Of a DNA stretch of 64,000 nucleotides, positions 24,782 through 33,791 are shown piece by piece; the stretch's first letter is position 1; each line of letters opens with the position of its first letter. The position numbers and the translations under genes are program-made. The notes under the pieces were generated by a model. The model had not been told where the DNA came from. It was given only the letters and a program-made list of their open reading frames with translations, and did not search any database. Origin of the DNA: Streptomyces iconiensis (lineage in GTDB: Bacteria > Actinomycetota > Actinomycetes > Streptomycetales > Streptomycetaceae); the NCBI RefSeq assembly GCF_028657195.3, contig NZ_JANCPR020000044.1, forward strand, positions 1 to 64,000, in the 5' to 3' direction.

Positions 24782-25942
24782 TCACGTGGGCGCCGCCTCC
24801 CGGTGGTGTGCGGAGGCGCGGGTCAGCGCCGTGCAGGCGTACGCCAGGAGGCCGAGTGCGGCGCACCCGCAGGCGACGAGGGGGACGGCCGGGGTGCCCA
24901 GTAGTGCGACGCCGCGCTCCACGGGGCGGCCCAGCACGTCGAGCCCCGGCAGCCGCGCGGCGAGCACGCACATGAGGGCCCCGGCCTCCCCTGCGCACGC
25001 GGTGGCGAGCCCGGCGGAGGCCACGCCGCCGAACCCGTGCGCCGTCAGCAGCAGCGCGGCGAACAGCAGCAGGGCCAGGCATGTGGTGGCGGCGGAAGCG
25101 GTCGGTGCGGGGCCGCCGACGGCACCGGACCGCCCGAGCGCGCGGGTGCACGCCTCTACGGCCCACTGGAGCGCGAGGAGGAACCCGGCGAAGAGCGCGA
25201 CGGCTGCGGCCAGCAGTGGCCGTACCGCGGCGGCGAACTCCTCCAGGCTGCGGCTGCCCGTGAGCCCGCGCAGCGCGGCGTGGGAGAAGCCGCGCGCGCA
25301 CCAGAGGGCGGGTGCGAAGGCCAGGGCGAGAGTGAGCGGGACACCGTGCGGGAGCGCGACCGGTGTGGCCGACGGGATGTCGGGCCCTCCTCCGAGCAGT
25401 TCGCCGAGCAGCCAGTCACCGAACAGTGCGTAGGCGAACAGCCAACACGCGCACAGCACAAGGGGCTTCGGAAGCGGCAGCGCGCGCAGTGCCATACGTA
25501 CGCCGGCGCACACCGCGACGGCTCCCACAGCAGCGACCGCGAACCGCGCGTAAGAAGGCGTGTCCCGCACCAGCGCGAGCACACCGAGCGTGGACCCGCA
25601 CAGCGCACCGGGCAGCAGCGGCAGCAGCGCTGCCGGGGCGGGGCGGGGGCGGTGCCCGAGGGCCACGGCGCGGGGCTTCTCAGCGGCGGCCACTTGGCCG
25701 CCGTCAGCCGTGAGGGTCACGCCGCCCACGGCGCCGGGGCCGGTGTGCGGCACCCGCGCGTACAGCTCCTCGGCCAGCGAGAAGACGTCACGGTGCTTGA
25801 ACCGCGCCGCCGTACGGTCGGTGACGCCCCGTGCCTCCAGTACCGCCGCGATCTCCAGGGGATCGACGGCACGCTCGCACAACTCCCGGTGCTGGTACAG
25901 CAGTTCGCACACGGGGTCGGCCGGCCCATGGTGAGCGGTCAC
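24782..25942 (-). CDS. Integral membrane protein of the glycosyltransferase operon
   Basis: A 386-residue protein with a soluble N-terminal region of about 90 residues (motif DPLEIAAVLEARGVTDRTAA, then FKHRDVFSLAEELYARVP) followed by roughly eight hydrophobic segments rich in Ala, Leu and Gly. The family is not one I can name. Its place between a PelF-like glycosyltransferase and a sugar epimerase suggests a polymer export or assembly role analogous to PelG, but I see no motif proving this. GTG 25942 overlaps the glycosyltransferase stop by 4 bp (GTGA), so it is translationally coupled. Confidence 0.75.
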   Translation of the reverse strand: MTAHHGPADPVCELLYQHRELCERAVDPLEIAAVLEARGVTDRTAARFKHRDVFSLAEELYARVPHTGPGAVGGVTLTADGGQVAAAEKPRAVALGHRPRPAPAALLPLLPGALCGSTLGVLALVRDTPSYARFAVAAVGAVAVCAGVRMALRALPLPKPLVLCACWLFAYALFGDWLLGELLGGGPDIPSATPVALPHGVPLTLALAFAPALWCARGFSHAALRGLTGSRSLEEFAAAVRPLLAAAVALFAGFLLALQWAVEACTRALGRSGAVGGPAPTASAATTCLALLLFAALLLTAHGFGGVASAGLATACAGEAGALMCVLAARLPGLDVLGRPVERGVALLGTPAVPLVACGCAALGLLAYACTALTRASAHHREAAPT

Positions 25943-28089
25943 CGCGCCTCGGCCTCCCCCATGTCGGCACCCACGGTGACGGACGCGCTCTCCTCGTCCC
26001 CCGCGCCCTCATGGCGCCCCGCGGACTCATGTCCCCCCACGACCCCGTGGCGCCCCGCGGACCCGGAGCGCCGGGGCCCGGCCTCGGAGTCCCGTCCGGC
26101 TCCGCCGCCCGAGCCACCTGACGGGCTCCCCGACGCGTCTCCGGGTACGGGCTCTGTGGTGCGCCCGGCGGGACGCCCGGCTGGGGCGCCGTCACTGGCG
26201 CGCTCGGGCGTGGCCCAGCTCGGCACCGGCGGGAGCGCGCCGCCGTGCGCATCTGCGGGGGTACGGGGCGGCCTCGTACCGGTGCCGGCACGGCGTCCGC
26301 CCGTGGCCACCGCCGCGACCCTCCGCGCCGTGCCCGCCCAGCGGCCGGGCACGTGCGCTTCTGCGGGGCACGCGAACGGGAGCGAGGCGTCCTCACCTCC
26401 GGGGGCGGCCACGGCGCCCCCGGCTCCCCCGTCCGCGCGCACGGACCGGTGCGACATCAGCTCCAGGTAGATGCCGCGGAAAGCCTCGGTGTTCTGCTCC
26501 ACCGTGAACAGCTCCAGCGCACGTGAGCGTGCGGCAGCACCCAGCAGCGCGCAGCGCGCGGGATCCCGCAGCAGCGCCACGCAGGCGTCGGCCAGCGCCC
26601 TCGGGTTGCGGGGCGGAACGACGAGCCCCGTACCGCCGATCACCTCGCACACAGCGCCCACATCCGTGGAGACGGTGGCGCGACCGCAGAACATCGCCTC
26701 CACGAGCGGGACGGGAAAGCCCTCCACGACACTCGACAGCACCACGACCTCACCCGATCCGTAGGCTTCGGCGAGCGTGGGGGCCGCCGGGGAGCCCAAC
26801 TCCTCGAAGGAGACCGGGCCTTGCCCACCGGACAGCGCGTCACTGGCCGCGCAGGGGAACATCCGCGCGGCCAGTGCCCGGCAGTGCGCGCCGTAGTCGG
26901 CCGCGCCTCCCGGCCCCTCGGCGGCGGCACCCGCCCCCGTCTCGACGATCCGCAGCCTCGCCTCCGGCACCGCCTCACGGACCCGCGCGAAGGCGTGCAG
27001 GAGGGCGACCAGATCCTTCGAGGGCTCGCCGCGGCCCACCCACACCAGCGTCGGAGCCGCGCTGCGCCAGGGACCGCCGCTGGGCCCGGCGGGCGCGGCC
27101 CGTTCACCGACGGCCTCGAACGGGGCGGCGTCCATGCCCGGATAGACGGTGCGCAGCCGCCCGGGGTGCGCACCGCAGCGCTCCTGCCAGCGCCGCGCGT
27201 GCGCGTTGCCCGGAGTGATCAACTGGGCCTGTGCGTACGCCTCGCGGGTCAGCCTGCCCTGGAAGGAGGCGAGCAGCGCGCGTACGGGCGCCCCGGCGCT
27301 CCTGGGGGCCACGGCACCCGCCGCGCTCGCGAGATAGTGCTCGCGCAGCCGTACTCCGTACTCGGTGATCAGCAGCGGTACGCCGTAGGCACGCGCGGCC
27401 AGCAGCCCGGGCAGCGCGGCGAGGCCGCCCCCGACGGCGTGGCACAGATCTGCGGCCGACAGCCCGGGGTCCTCGCCCCGCGCCCCGTACCAGTCGAGGG
27501 AGAGCGGGCGCAGGGCTCGCTCCAGCCGTTCGGTGACCGCGAGCAGGTCGGCGACCTGCGCGGCGTGGGCGGCACGGAGCGCACCGGGCGCGCGGCAGGC
27601 TGACTCCAGGATGCGCACGGCGAATTCGGAACGGAGCGCCGGGGCGAGCCCACCCCGCTCGGAAGCCAGCTCAGCGAGTCCGTACAGCCCTGCGGCGAAA
27701 CGGTCCGCCTGCGCCGTGCTCTGCCGTACGCCCGCCTCCTCGGCGGCCGGGCCCTCGCCGCCGTCCTCCGCCTCGCCGGCACAGACGGCCTCGGCGAGCG
27801 CCGTGAAGTGCTCGGCGAAGCGCCGCCGTTCACGCCGCCCGTACGAGACGGCGCCGCCGTCGCTCCCCGGGCCCGGTCCAGGACCGGGGCCCCACAGCGG
27901 CGCGGTGCGTACGCGGACGACGTTGCGGGGCAGTTCACGCCAGCCCGCGGCCTCCTGGCGGGGCCCGCGGCTCAGTGCGTAGACCCCGAACTCATGGCCC
28001 TCCAGCCCGCGCAGCAGGCGGTCGCACCACAGCGCGGACTCACCCCGCGCGTAGGGGAAACCACCCTCCGTAAGCAGTGCGACGCGCAC
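25939..28089 (-). CDS. PelF-like glycosyltransferase (DUF3492 plus GT4)
   Basis: A 716-residue protein. The first 300 residues match the DUF3492 type domain (LLTEGGFPYARGESALW, then DLCHAVGGGLAALPG and the ITEYGVRLREHYL motif). A GT-B family 4 domain follows with VWVGRGEPSKDLV and the sugar-nucleotide motif EGFPVPLVEAMFCGRATVSTD. In Pel systems PelF uses a UDP-hexosamine to polymerise exopolysaccharide. The last 170 or so residues are Pro/Ala/Gly/Arg-rich and unusual for the family. GTG start at 28089 behind GGGGGTG. It is the first gene of the operon running down to the spherulin-like gene. Confidence 0.85.
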   Translation of the reverse strand: MRVALLTEGGFPYARGESALWCDRLLRGLEGHEFGVYALSRGPRQEAAGWRELPRNVVRVRTAPLWGPGPGPGPGSDGGAVSYGRRERRRFAEHFTALAEAVCAGEAEDGGEGPAAEEAGVRQSTAQADRFAAGLYGLAELASERGGLAPALRSEFAVRILESACRAPGALRAAHAAQVADLLAVTERLERALRPLSLDWYGARGEDPGLSAADLCHAVGGGLAALPGLLAARAYGVPLLITEYGVRLREHYLASAAGAVAPRSAGAPVRALLASFQGRLTREAYAQAQLITPGNAHARRWQERCGAHPGRLRTVYPGMDAAPFEAVGERAAPAGPSGGPWRSAAPTLVWVGRGEPSKDLVALLHAFARVREAVPEARLRIVETGAGAAAEGPGGAADYGAHCRALAARMFPCAASDALSGGQGPVSFEELGSPAAPTLAEAYGSGEVVVLSSVVEGFPVPLVEAMFCGRATVSTDVGAVCEVIGGTGLVVPPRNPRALADACVALLRDPARCALLGAAARSRALELFTVEQNTEAFRGIYLELMSHRSVRADGGAGGAVAAPGGEDASLPFACPAEAHVPGRWAGTARRVAAVATGGRRAGTGTRPPRTPADAHGGALPPVPSWATPERASDGAPAGRPAGRTTEPVPGDASGSPSGGSGGGAGRDSEAGPRRSGSAGRHGVVGGHESAGRHEGAGDEESASVTVGADMGEAEAR

Positions 28090-28285
28090 GCGCGCACCCC
28101 CGATCGCTCCTCGTGGCAGGCCACCGGCGGTTGGTCGCGGCGCGGTGGCGGGACGCGGAAGACGCTATGCGCGAGCCCCACCCGCGTGATGGACGGTTGT
28201 CCGTCGCGCCATCAGAAGGGGTGAACAGCCGTGACTTTCCGCACGCTCACGCGTTGGCGGGCGCCCGGACGGGACACCGGGAGCC

Positions 28286-29986
28286 TCAACCGCGCGGGAA
28301 CGGCCAGGCGTTGGTGCGGCAGATGTCGTTGCCCGTCGTCAGGGTCTTGGTCTGCTGCATCATGACCGGCGCGATGGCGCCGTTGGCGGGGCAGCCGACA
28401 TGGCCCTTGCCGAGCCGGTGTCCGACTTCATGGTTGATGAGCATCTGCCGGTAGGCGTACATGTGCCCGGGACCGTAGGTCTTCGCGCCGCGCGCCCACC
28501 GGTAGGCGTTGATCATGACGCGCTCGGTGGTGGCCGAGTCGCAGGAAACCTTCTCCTGACTGGTGTCCAGCCCTGACTTCGCACACCACACGTCGGTCGT
28601 ACCGGGGCTGGCCAGCGTGATCACGAAGTCGGCCTTGCCCGAGGAGACCCGCTCGAAGCTGCGCTCACCGCCGTGTGCCCAACTGCGCTTGTCGTTCAGC
28701 GTCTTGTGCACCGCCTGTGCGAACAGCCCGCCTTCCAGGGGGAGGTCCTTCTCGACATCCACCTTGTAGCGCACGGTTTCGCCGCCGCGCGGGCCGTTGG
28801 CATGGCCGCCGACGGTGGTGAAGCCGCCGGGTCCCTTGAAGTCGGCCGCCAGTGGATAGCTCTTGGTCATCTTCTCCTCGTAGGGCAGCGGTTTGTCGCC
28901 CCGCGCCGCCTTCTCCGGAGTCGAGGGCCGTGCGGCCGGCCGGCTGTTCTGGTCGGCCGCCGCGCGCTGTCCCGTCTTCAGCCCGTGGTCGCCCTCCGCG
29001 CTCTTCTCGCCGCCGGTCACCTGCCCCGCGATGAGGAACGCCAGTACGGTCGTGACAGCCGCCGCGGCGACACCTGTGAACGTCCGCCCCTTGCCGCCCT
29101 TACCCCTGGGCGGCGGAATCGGGGCGAGCGGCGCCAGCGGCTCGTCCCCGGGCGGCTCGCCCTGACCGGCCCCCGTACCCGGCACCTCGGGCGCCGGGCC
29201 CTCCGGCACACCGGTCTGCCGCTGCTCCCCCGCGCCCTCGGATCCCTGGCCCGTACGGGGCCCCTGCCCCTGCGCGGCCTGGCGCTGCCCCGGCATCTCG
29301 GGGTGCGCGGGCTGCGCGGGGTGCGGCCCGGCCCCGGGCGCGCGCACCGCACCGGGCGCACCGGCGGCGAACACGTCCTCCCCGAAGGCGTCCAGGTACT
29401 CCTGCCGGGGCCCGCGCCCGCGACGCTGCCCTGGTGCTGGTCCCTGCGGCTGCCGGCCCGGCTGGGGCGCCTGGCGCTGTCCCGGCGCGGAACCCTGACC
29501 CTGCTGCCCCTGCTGACCGGGCACTCCGGGCCCCTGGCCCTGCTGGCCGGGTACGGGCCCCTGGCGCCTGCCGCCGCGTCCGCCGCGCGGCGCGGGGTAG
29601 CCGCCGCCCGTCTCGGGCTGCTGCGGATGGCCGCCGCGCGCCGGGGTCACCTGAGGCACCCCGCCTGCCGGTGTCGGGCCGCCGTACACCGGCGAACCGT
29701 GCGCGGGCGTCACGGGCCCGCCCACGTGGGGCGTGCCCTGGGGCGGTGTTCCGGGCCCTCCCCCGGGGCCTGCCGCGCGGGGCACGCCGTGCGCCGGGGT
29801 GCCGTAGGCGGGCACACCGTGCGCGGGCGTCCCCGCGGGCCACTGGCGTTCCCTGGACTGCCCGGGCGGTCCTGAGGGTGCCGGAGGCATGGCCCGGGGA
29901 GAGGCGCCCTCGGACCCCGCGGGTATCCCGGAGGTGTCCTCGGCGTCGGCGATGTCGGCCTTGCCTCTACGGCTGTGGCGTCCCAC
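28286..29986 (-). CDS. DUF3152 protein, putative membrane-anchored zinc metalloprotease
   Basis: A 566-residue type II membrane protein. Residues 1-300 are Gly/Pro/Gln/Ala-rich with repeats such as GTPAHGVPAYGTPAHGVP; a single membrane helix spans 303-324; the C-terminal extracellular domain is DUF3152. It contains HEVGHRLGKGH (519-529), a full HExxHxxxxxH zinc motif of the metzincin kind, followed by APVMMQQT, which resembles a Met-turn. This supports peptidase activity, although the family is formally uncharacterised. GTG 29986 overlaps the TAG stop of the upstream hydrolase by one base, so the two are coupled. Confidence 0.82.
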   Translation of the reverse strand: MGRHSRRGKADIADAEDTSGIPAGSEGASPRAMPPAPSGPPGQSRERQWPAGTPAHGVPAYGTPAHGVPRAAGPGGGPGTPPQGTPHVGGPVTPAHGSPVYGGPTPAGGVPQVTPARGGHPQQPETGGGYPAPRGGRGGRRQGPVPGQQGQGPGVPGQQGQQGQGSAPGQRQAPQPGRQPQGPAPGQRRGRGPRQEYLDAFGEDVFAAGAPGAVRAPGAGPHPAQPAHPEMPGQRQAAQGQGPRTGQGSEGAGEQRQTGVPEGPAPEVPGTGAGQGEPPGDEPLAPLAPIPPPRGKGGKGRTFTGVAAAAVTTVLAFLIAGQVTGGEKSAEGDHGLKTGQRAAADQNSRPAARPSTPEKAARGDKPLPYEEKMTKSYPLAADFKGPGGFTTVGGHANGPRGGETVRYKVDVEKDLPLEGGLFAQAVHKTLNDKRSWAHGGERSFERVSSGKADFVITLASPGTTDVWCAKSGLDTSQEKVSCDSATTERVMINAYRWARGAKTYGPGHMYAYRQMLINHEVGHRLGKGHVGCPANGAIAPVMMQQTKTLTTGNDICRTNAWPFPRG

Positions 29987-31032
29987 TAGTCACCTTTCGG
30001 GTTTGCCGGAGTCGGCTCGGCAGGGTCTCGGTCGCCCGTGCGCCGCGTCAACCGAGCGGTGTCGTCCATCAGTTCACGCACCGCGCCCGCCACGATCTCG
30101 GGGTACTCCATCATCGCGACGTGCCCGGCGTCCGGCAGCACGAGCACCCGCGAGTCACGGAAGGCCGCGGAAGCGCGCCGCAGCATCCGGAACGCGACCA
30201 GTTGGTCACGCCCGCCGTAGACCAGGAGGGTCGGTGCCAGCACCCGCTCGGCCTGCCGCCACAGCGCGTGCTGCCCGCCCAGCGTGTACGCGTCCACGAT
30301 CCCACGGGTGGAGCGGACCATCGCGTCCCAGAAGTAGGGCAGCTCCAGCCTGCGCGCGTATTCCTCCGCAGCGGCGGCGAAGTCCTCGGGGGAGACCCGC
30401 GCCGGATCCCCGTAACAGAGGCCCAGCACACCGCCCGTACGCCGCTCGGCCGGCCAGTCCCTCGTCAGCCTGTCGAACAGCCCGGCCACACCCGGTACCG
30501 CGAGCAGCGCCGTGGGCAAGGCCGTGCGCTGCGGCGGGATCTCGGGGAGCGCGGGCGAGACGAGCGTCAACGTCCGCACGAGGTCGGGCCGTACGGCGGC
30601 GACGCGGGTGGTCACCGCGCCGCCGAGGGAGTTGCCCACGAGGTGCACGGGGCCTCGCCCGCTCGCGTCGAGGTAACGGATCACCGCGCGGGCGTGCCCC
30701 GACACCGAGTAGTCACCGTCGTCGGGCGGCGGGGAGTCACCGAAGCCGGGCAGGTCGAGTGCCTCGCCGTCCACCTCGTCAGCGAGCTCGCGCATCAGCG
30801 CCGTCCAGTTCAGCGAGGAACCGCCCAGACCGTGAACGTACAGCGCGGGAGCACGGGTGTCCCTGCCCTCGCCCGAGCGCTCTCCCCGCGCGCCCCGCAC
30901 GGCCACCGTCAGACCGGGCAGCGGCACCATACGGAGCGTCTCCCCCTTGCCGACCCGCGAGCCGCAAGGGGGAACGGAGGCGGCGGAACGGGGATGGGCG
31001 GTACGGGTTCCCGGCTCCTGGGTGGGGGACAT
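29986..31032 (-). CDS. Alpha/beta hydrolase
   Basis: A 348-residue alpha/beta hydrolase. LYVHGLGGSSLNW is the oxyanion loop, LVGNSLGGAV is the nucleophile elbow, the acid lies near LLVYGGRDQLV, and the histidine is in VLPDAGHVAMME. The substrate cannot be told from sequence; esterase, lactonase or haloperoxidase-like activities are all possible. ATG start at 31032. The first 40 residues are polar and variable, so a later start is possible. It is translationally coupled to the DUF3152 gene (TAGTG), which suggests related function in the cell envelope. Confidence 0.85.
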   Translation of the reverse strand: MSPTQEPGTRTAHPRSAASVPPCGSRVGKGETLRMVPLPGLTVAVRGARGERSGEGRDTRAPALYVHGLGGSSLNWTALMRELADEVDGEALDLPGFGDSPPPDDGDYSVSGHARAVIRYLDASGRGPVHLVGNSLGGAVTTRVAAVRPDLVRTLTLVSPALPEIPPQRTALPTALLAVPGVAGLFDRLTRDWPAERRTGGVLGLCYGDPARVSPEDFAAAAEEYARRLELPYFWDAMVRSTRGIVDAYTLGGQHALWRQAERVLAPTLLVYGGRDQLVAFRMLRRASAAFRDSRVLVLPDAGHVAMMEYPEIVAGAVRELMDDTARLTRRTGDRDPAEPTPANPKGD

Positions 31033-31224
31033 GGGGCAATGTTACGAGACGATCACATGTGCCCTCACGTGTTCACCGTCACAGACGGAAACACACGGAT
31101 TCACGGCGGAAGCACAGAGCCTGCGCCGTGCGTTCCCTGGGACGGGGACGCCTGTGGCGTGCGCCCCCGGACAGTGGCTCCTAGTCTCGAATGAAGGGCG
31201 CCCGCCCTGGAAAGGGGAGCTGGC

Positions 31225-31452
31225 ATGCCTGTGGATCCGACAGACCCCGAAACCTTCGAAGACGTCTACGAGGAAGAACCGGAGGGCCCGGACGACCCCG
31301 AGGCCCCCGAGGCGGACGCCGCAGAACAGCAGGCGGAACTGCTGCGGCAGCGGGACGCTCCCCTGACCGAGCCCGCTTCGCAGGAGGTCGACCCCGCCGA
31401 TGCGGCGGAGCAGGCACGGGTGGTCGAGGAAAACGAGGACGATTACCGATAA
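31225..31452 (+). CDS. Small acidic protein
   Basis: A 75-residue, strongly acidic protein (about a third Asp plus Glu) with almost no hydrophobic core, expected to be disordered. ATG 31225 follows AAAGGGGAG. Such small acidic proteins next to this TetR gene occur widely in streptomycetes, but I know of no function. It lies 120 bp upstream of the TetR gene on the same strand. Confidence 0.7.
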   Translation: MPVDPTDPETFEDVYEEEPEGPDDPEAPEADAAEQQAELLRQRDAPLTEPASQEVDPADAAEQARVVEENEDDYR

Positions 31453-31572
31453 AGCGCCCGGCCATGGGGGCCGCGCGTGAAATTCTCCGCCCGTGACCCA
31501 CACACTCCTGTTACCGAAAAGTACGATGGCGGGCGCAGCGCAGTTCGCGCTCAGAAAATTCAGGGAGGCGGC

Positions 31573-32196
31573 GTGACAGCCATCGAGCAGACCGAAGCGC
31601 GCCCGCGTGGCACGCGTCTGCCCCGTCGGGCTCGACGCAACCAACTGCTGGGCGCTGCTCAGGAGGTCTTTGTCGCGCAGGGTTACCACGCGGCGGCCAT
31701 GGACGACATCGCCGATCGCGCCGGGGTCAGCAAACCGGTGCTCTACCAGCACTTTCCTGGCAAGCTCGACCTCTACCTCGCGCTACTCGACCAGCACTGT
31801 GACGCGCTGCTCCAGGCCGTGCGCGCCGCCCTGGCCTCCACGACGGACAACAAGCAGCGGGTCGCGGCCACCATGGACGCCTACTTCGGCTTCGTCGAGG
31901 ACGAGGGCGGTGCCTTCCGGCTGGTCTTCGAGTCGGACCTGACCAACGAGCCCGCCGTGCGCGAACGCGTCGACAAGGTCAGCCTCGACTGCGCCGACGC
32001 GGTCAGCGAGGTCATCTCCGAGGACACCAAGCTGCCCCGCGAGCAGGCGATGCTCCTCGCCGTCGGGCTGTGCGGCATGGCACAGATCACCGCGCGCTAC
32101 TGGCTCGGCGCCGGGCAGAAGATCCCGCGTGACACGGCGTCCAAGCTGATCTCTTCCCTCTCCTGGCGCGGTATCGCCGGTTTCCCGATCCAGTAG
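31573..32196 (+). CDS. TetR-family transcriptional regulator
   Basis: A 207-residue repressor-type protein. The N-terminal helix-turn-helix is clear: RRNQLLGAAQEVFVAQGYHAA, then MDDIADRAGVSKPVLYQHFP, about residues 20-65. The C-terminal ligand domain ends in a conserved WRGIAGFP. GTG 31573 is chosen for its AGGGAGGCG ribosome site; an upstream ATG would add 32 residues without homology. With the following DUF3107 gene this matches the mycobacterial Rv3208-Rv3208A pair. No palindromic operator is obvious upstream. Confidence 0.92.
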   Translation: MTAIEQTEARPRGTRLPRRARRNQLLGAAQEVFVAQGYHAAAMDDIADRAGVSKPVLYQHFPGKLDLYLALLDQHCDALLQAVRAALASTTDNKQRVAATMDAYFGFVEDEGGAFRLVFESDLTNEPAVRERVDKVSLDCADAVSEVISEDTKLPREQAMLLAVGLCGMAQITARYWLGAGQKIPRDTASKLISSLSWRGIAGFPIQ

Positions 32197-32355
32197 CTTC
32201 CTGGCCTGCGCCTCGCGGTGTTCGCTGCCGGCGTGCAACCACGCCGCCTCGGGGCGTTCGCTCCGGGCTAGGGTTGCTCCGTACGGCGCGGCTGACCGCG
32301 CACCACACCCCAAGGCTTCGCCATGGGGAATTTGGACCGTCGGAGGGACATAGCC

Positions 32356-32583
32356 GTGGAGGTCAAGATCGGCGTGCAGCACGCGCCTCGCGAGATCGTC
32401 ATCGAGAGCAAGCAGACTCCTGACGAGGTCGAGAGCGCGGTTTCGGCGGCACTTGGCGGCGGCTCAGAACTGCTCAGCCTGCAGGACGAGCACGGCCGCA
32501 GGATCCTGGTCCCGTCGGACCGCATCGCCTACGTCGAGATCGGCGAGACATCAGGACGCAAGGTCGGCTTCGGCGCGATCTGA
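32356..32583 (+). CDS. DUF3107 protein
   Basis: A 75-residue protein beginning at GTG 32356 (VEVKIGVQHAPREIVIES) with GGAGGGA upstream. The sequence covers the complete DUF3107 family, ending in the conserved RIAYVEIGE and GRKVGFG. The function is unknown; the family is almost confined to actinobacteria and constantly linked to this TetR gene. A strong terminator follows at 32606. Confidence 0.9.
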   Translation: MEVKIGVQHAPREIVIESKQTPDEVESAVSAALGGGSELLSLQDEHGRRILVPSDRIAYVEIGETSGRKVGFGAI

Positions 32584-32605
32584 CCGTTCCGCGCCATGTG
32601 AAGTG

Positions 32606-32645
32606 GAAACGGCGGCCCCGGGATTCTTCCCGGGGCCGCCGTTTC
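32606..32645 (+). terminator. Strong terminator hairpin after DUF3107
   Basis: A perfect 17-bp stem: GAAACGGCGGCCCCGGG (32606-32622) with its complement at 32629-32645, loop ATTCTT. The A-rich left arm and TTTC end give a symmetrical structure able to work in both directions. Confidence 0.85.
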
Positions 32646-32725
32646 AGCGTCCGGCCCCACGGGGAGTACGGGAGCGATCGATACGCACCTCGGTCCCGCA
32701 CCGTCCACACCCCGGGGAGGTCCCC

Positions 32726-33094
32726 ATGTTCTGGGAGGCACTCGGTTCCGCTGCCCTCGGGCTCGCCCTCGCGTACGCCGTCGACAGGCGCTGCGCCGCG
32801 CGGCTCCCCGACCGGCGGCTCGTGCTGGCCACAGGCCCCGTGGCCGCCCTCGTCGGCGGGCTCATCGCCCGTACCGTGCTCGGTCCAGGTCATGTGGTCG
32901 TCACGCTGGTCTGCGCGCTCGGTGTGAGCGCCGCGCTGCTCTCGCTGCTGTTCAGGGACGAGGGCCCCGGGCACAGGCAGTGGCGCAAGGACCCGCTGCG
33001 TGCCTCCGGCCCCCCGCGCGGCAACGGCGGTTCGGCGGCGGCCGTCAGGCGGCCAGCCCCAGCGCGGCCATCCGCTTCGTATGGGCCTCGGTGA
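32726..33094 (+). CDS. Small membrane protein
   Basis: A 122-residue protein starting at ATG 32726 after GGGGAGG. Three hydrophobic segments are visible (about 3-19, 32-52, 56-76), followed by a basic, Pro/Arg/Ala-rich cytoplasmic tail. No family is recognised. The last 50 bp overlap the 3' end of the convergent ferritin-like gene, which is tolerable but makes the exact end of one of them less certain. Confidence 0.6.
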   Translation: MFWEALGSAALGLALAYAVDRRCAARLPDRRLVLATGPVAALVGGLIARTVLGPGHVVVTLVCALGVSAALLSLLFRDEGPGHRQWRKDPLRASGPPRGNGGSAAAVRRPAPARPSASYGPR

Positions 33095-33791
33095 TCCGGG
33101 AGAACATCCTGCCGACCTCGGCCAGATCGAATCCGTCGGCGACCCCGCCCACCAGCATCGTGGAGAGCGCGTCCCGCTCGGCGACCACCCGCTGCGCCTG
33201 GGAGAGCGCCTCCCCCATCAGCCGTCGCGCCCACAGCGCGAGCCGTCCGCCCACGCGCGGATCGGCGTCGATCGCGGCGCGTACCTTCTCGACGGCGAAG
33301 CTGGAGTGCCCCGTGTCGTCGAGGACGCTCAGCACCAGGCCCCTGGTGTCCGCGTCCAGCCTGGCGGCGACCTCGCGGTAGAAGTCCGAGGCGATCGAGT
33401 CGCCGACGTACGCCTTGATCAGCCCTTCCAGCCAGTCGGAGGGCGCGGTCTGCCGGTGGAACTCGTCCAGGGCGGCGGCAAAGGGCTCCATGGCGGCCGT
33501 GGGCTCCGCGTCGATCTCAGCGAGCCGCTCGCGCAGCTTCTCGAAGTGGTGGAACTCGGCCGAGGCCATCGACGCCAGCTCCGCCTTGTCCGAGAGCGAG
33601 GGCGCGAGCTTGGCGTCCTCGGCGAGCCGCTCGAAGGCCGCCAGCTCGCCGTACGCGAGCGCGCCGAGCAGGTCGACGACCGCCGCGCGGTACGTCGGCT
33701 CGGCGGATGCCTGGTTCCAGTCCTGGGTGGCGATCCCCGTGGGCCGGGGTTCTTCTGCGGATTCGGCGGCGGTCTTGTCAGGCGTCTCCAT
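33045..33791 (-). CDS. Ferritin-like fold protein (MiaE-like)
   Basis: A 248-residue helical protein of the ferritin-like superfamily close to mycobacterial Rv3210c. Carboxylate/histidine pairs typical of a di-iron site are seen in LAYGELAAFERLAED, then EFHHFEKL, and later DFYREV and DTGHSSFAVEK. It may be an oxygenase related to tRNA hydroxylase MiaE or an iron-storage relative; the substrate is unknown. ATG 33791 is where the plausible protein begins; the much longer open frame upstream runs antisense through the helicase gene and is not real. Confidence 0.85.
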   Translation of the reverse strand: METPDKTAAESAEEPRPTGIATQDWNQASAEPTYRAAVVDLLGALAYGELAAFERLAEDAKLAPSLSDKAELASMASAEFHHFEKLRERLAEIDAEPTAAMEPFAAALDEFHRQTAPSDWLEGLIKAYVGDSIASDFYREVAARLDADTRGLVLSVLDDTGHSSFAVEKVRAAIDADPRVGGRLALWARRLMGEALSQAQRVVAERDALSTMLVGGVADGFDLAEVGRMFSRITEAHTKRMAALGLAA

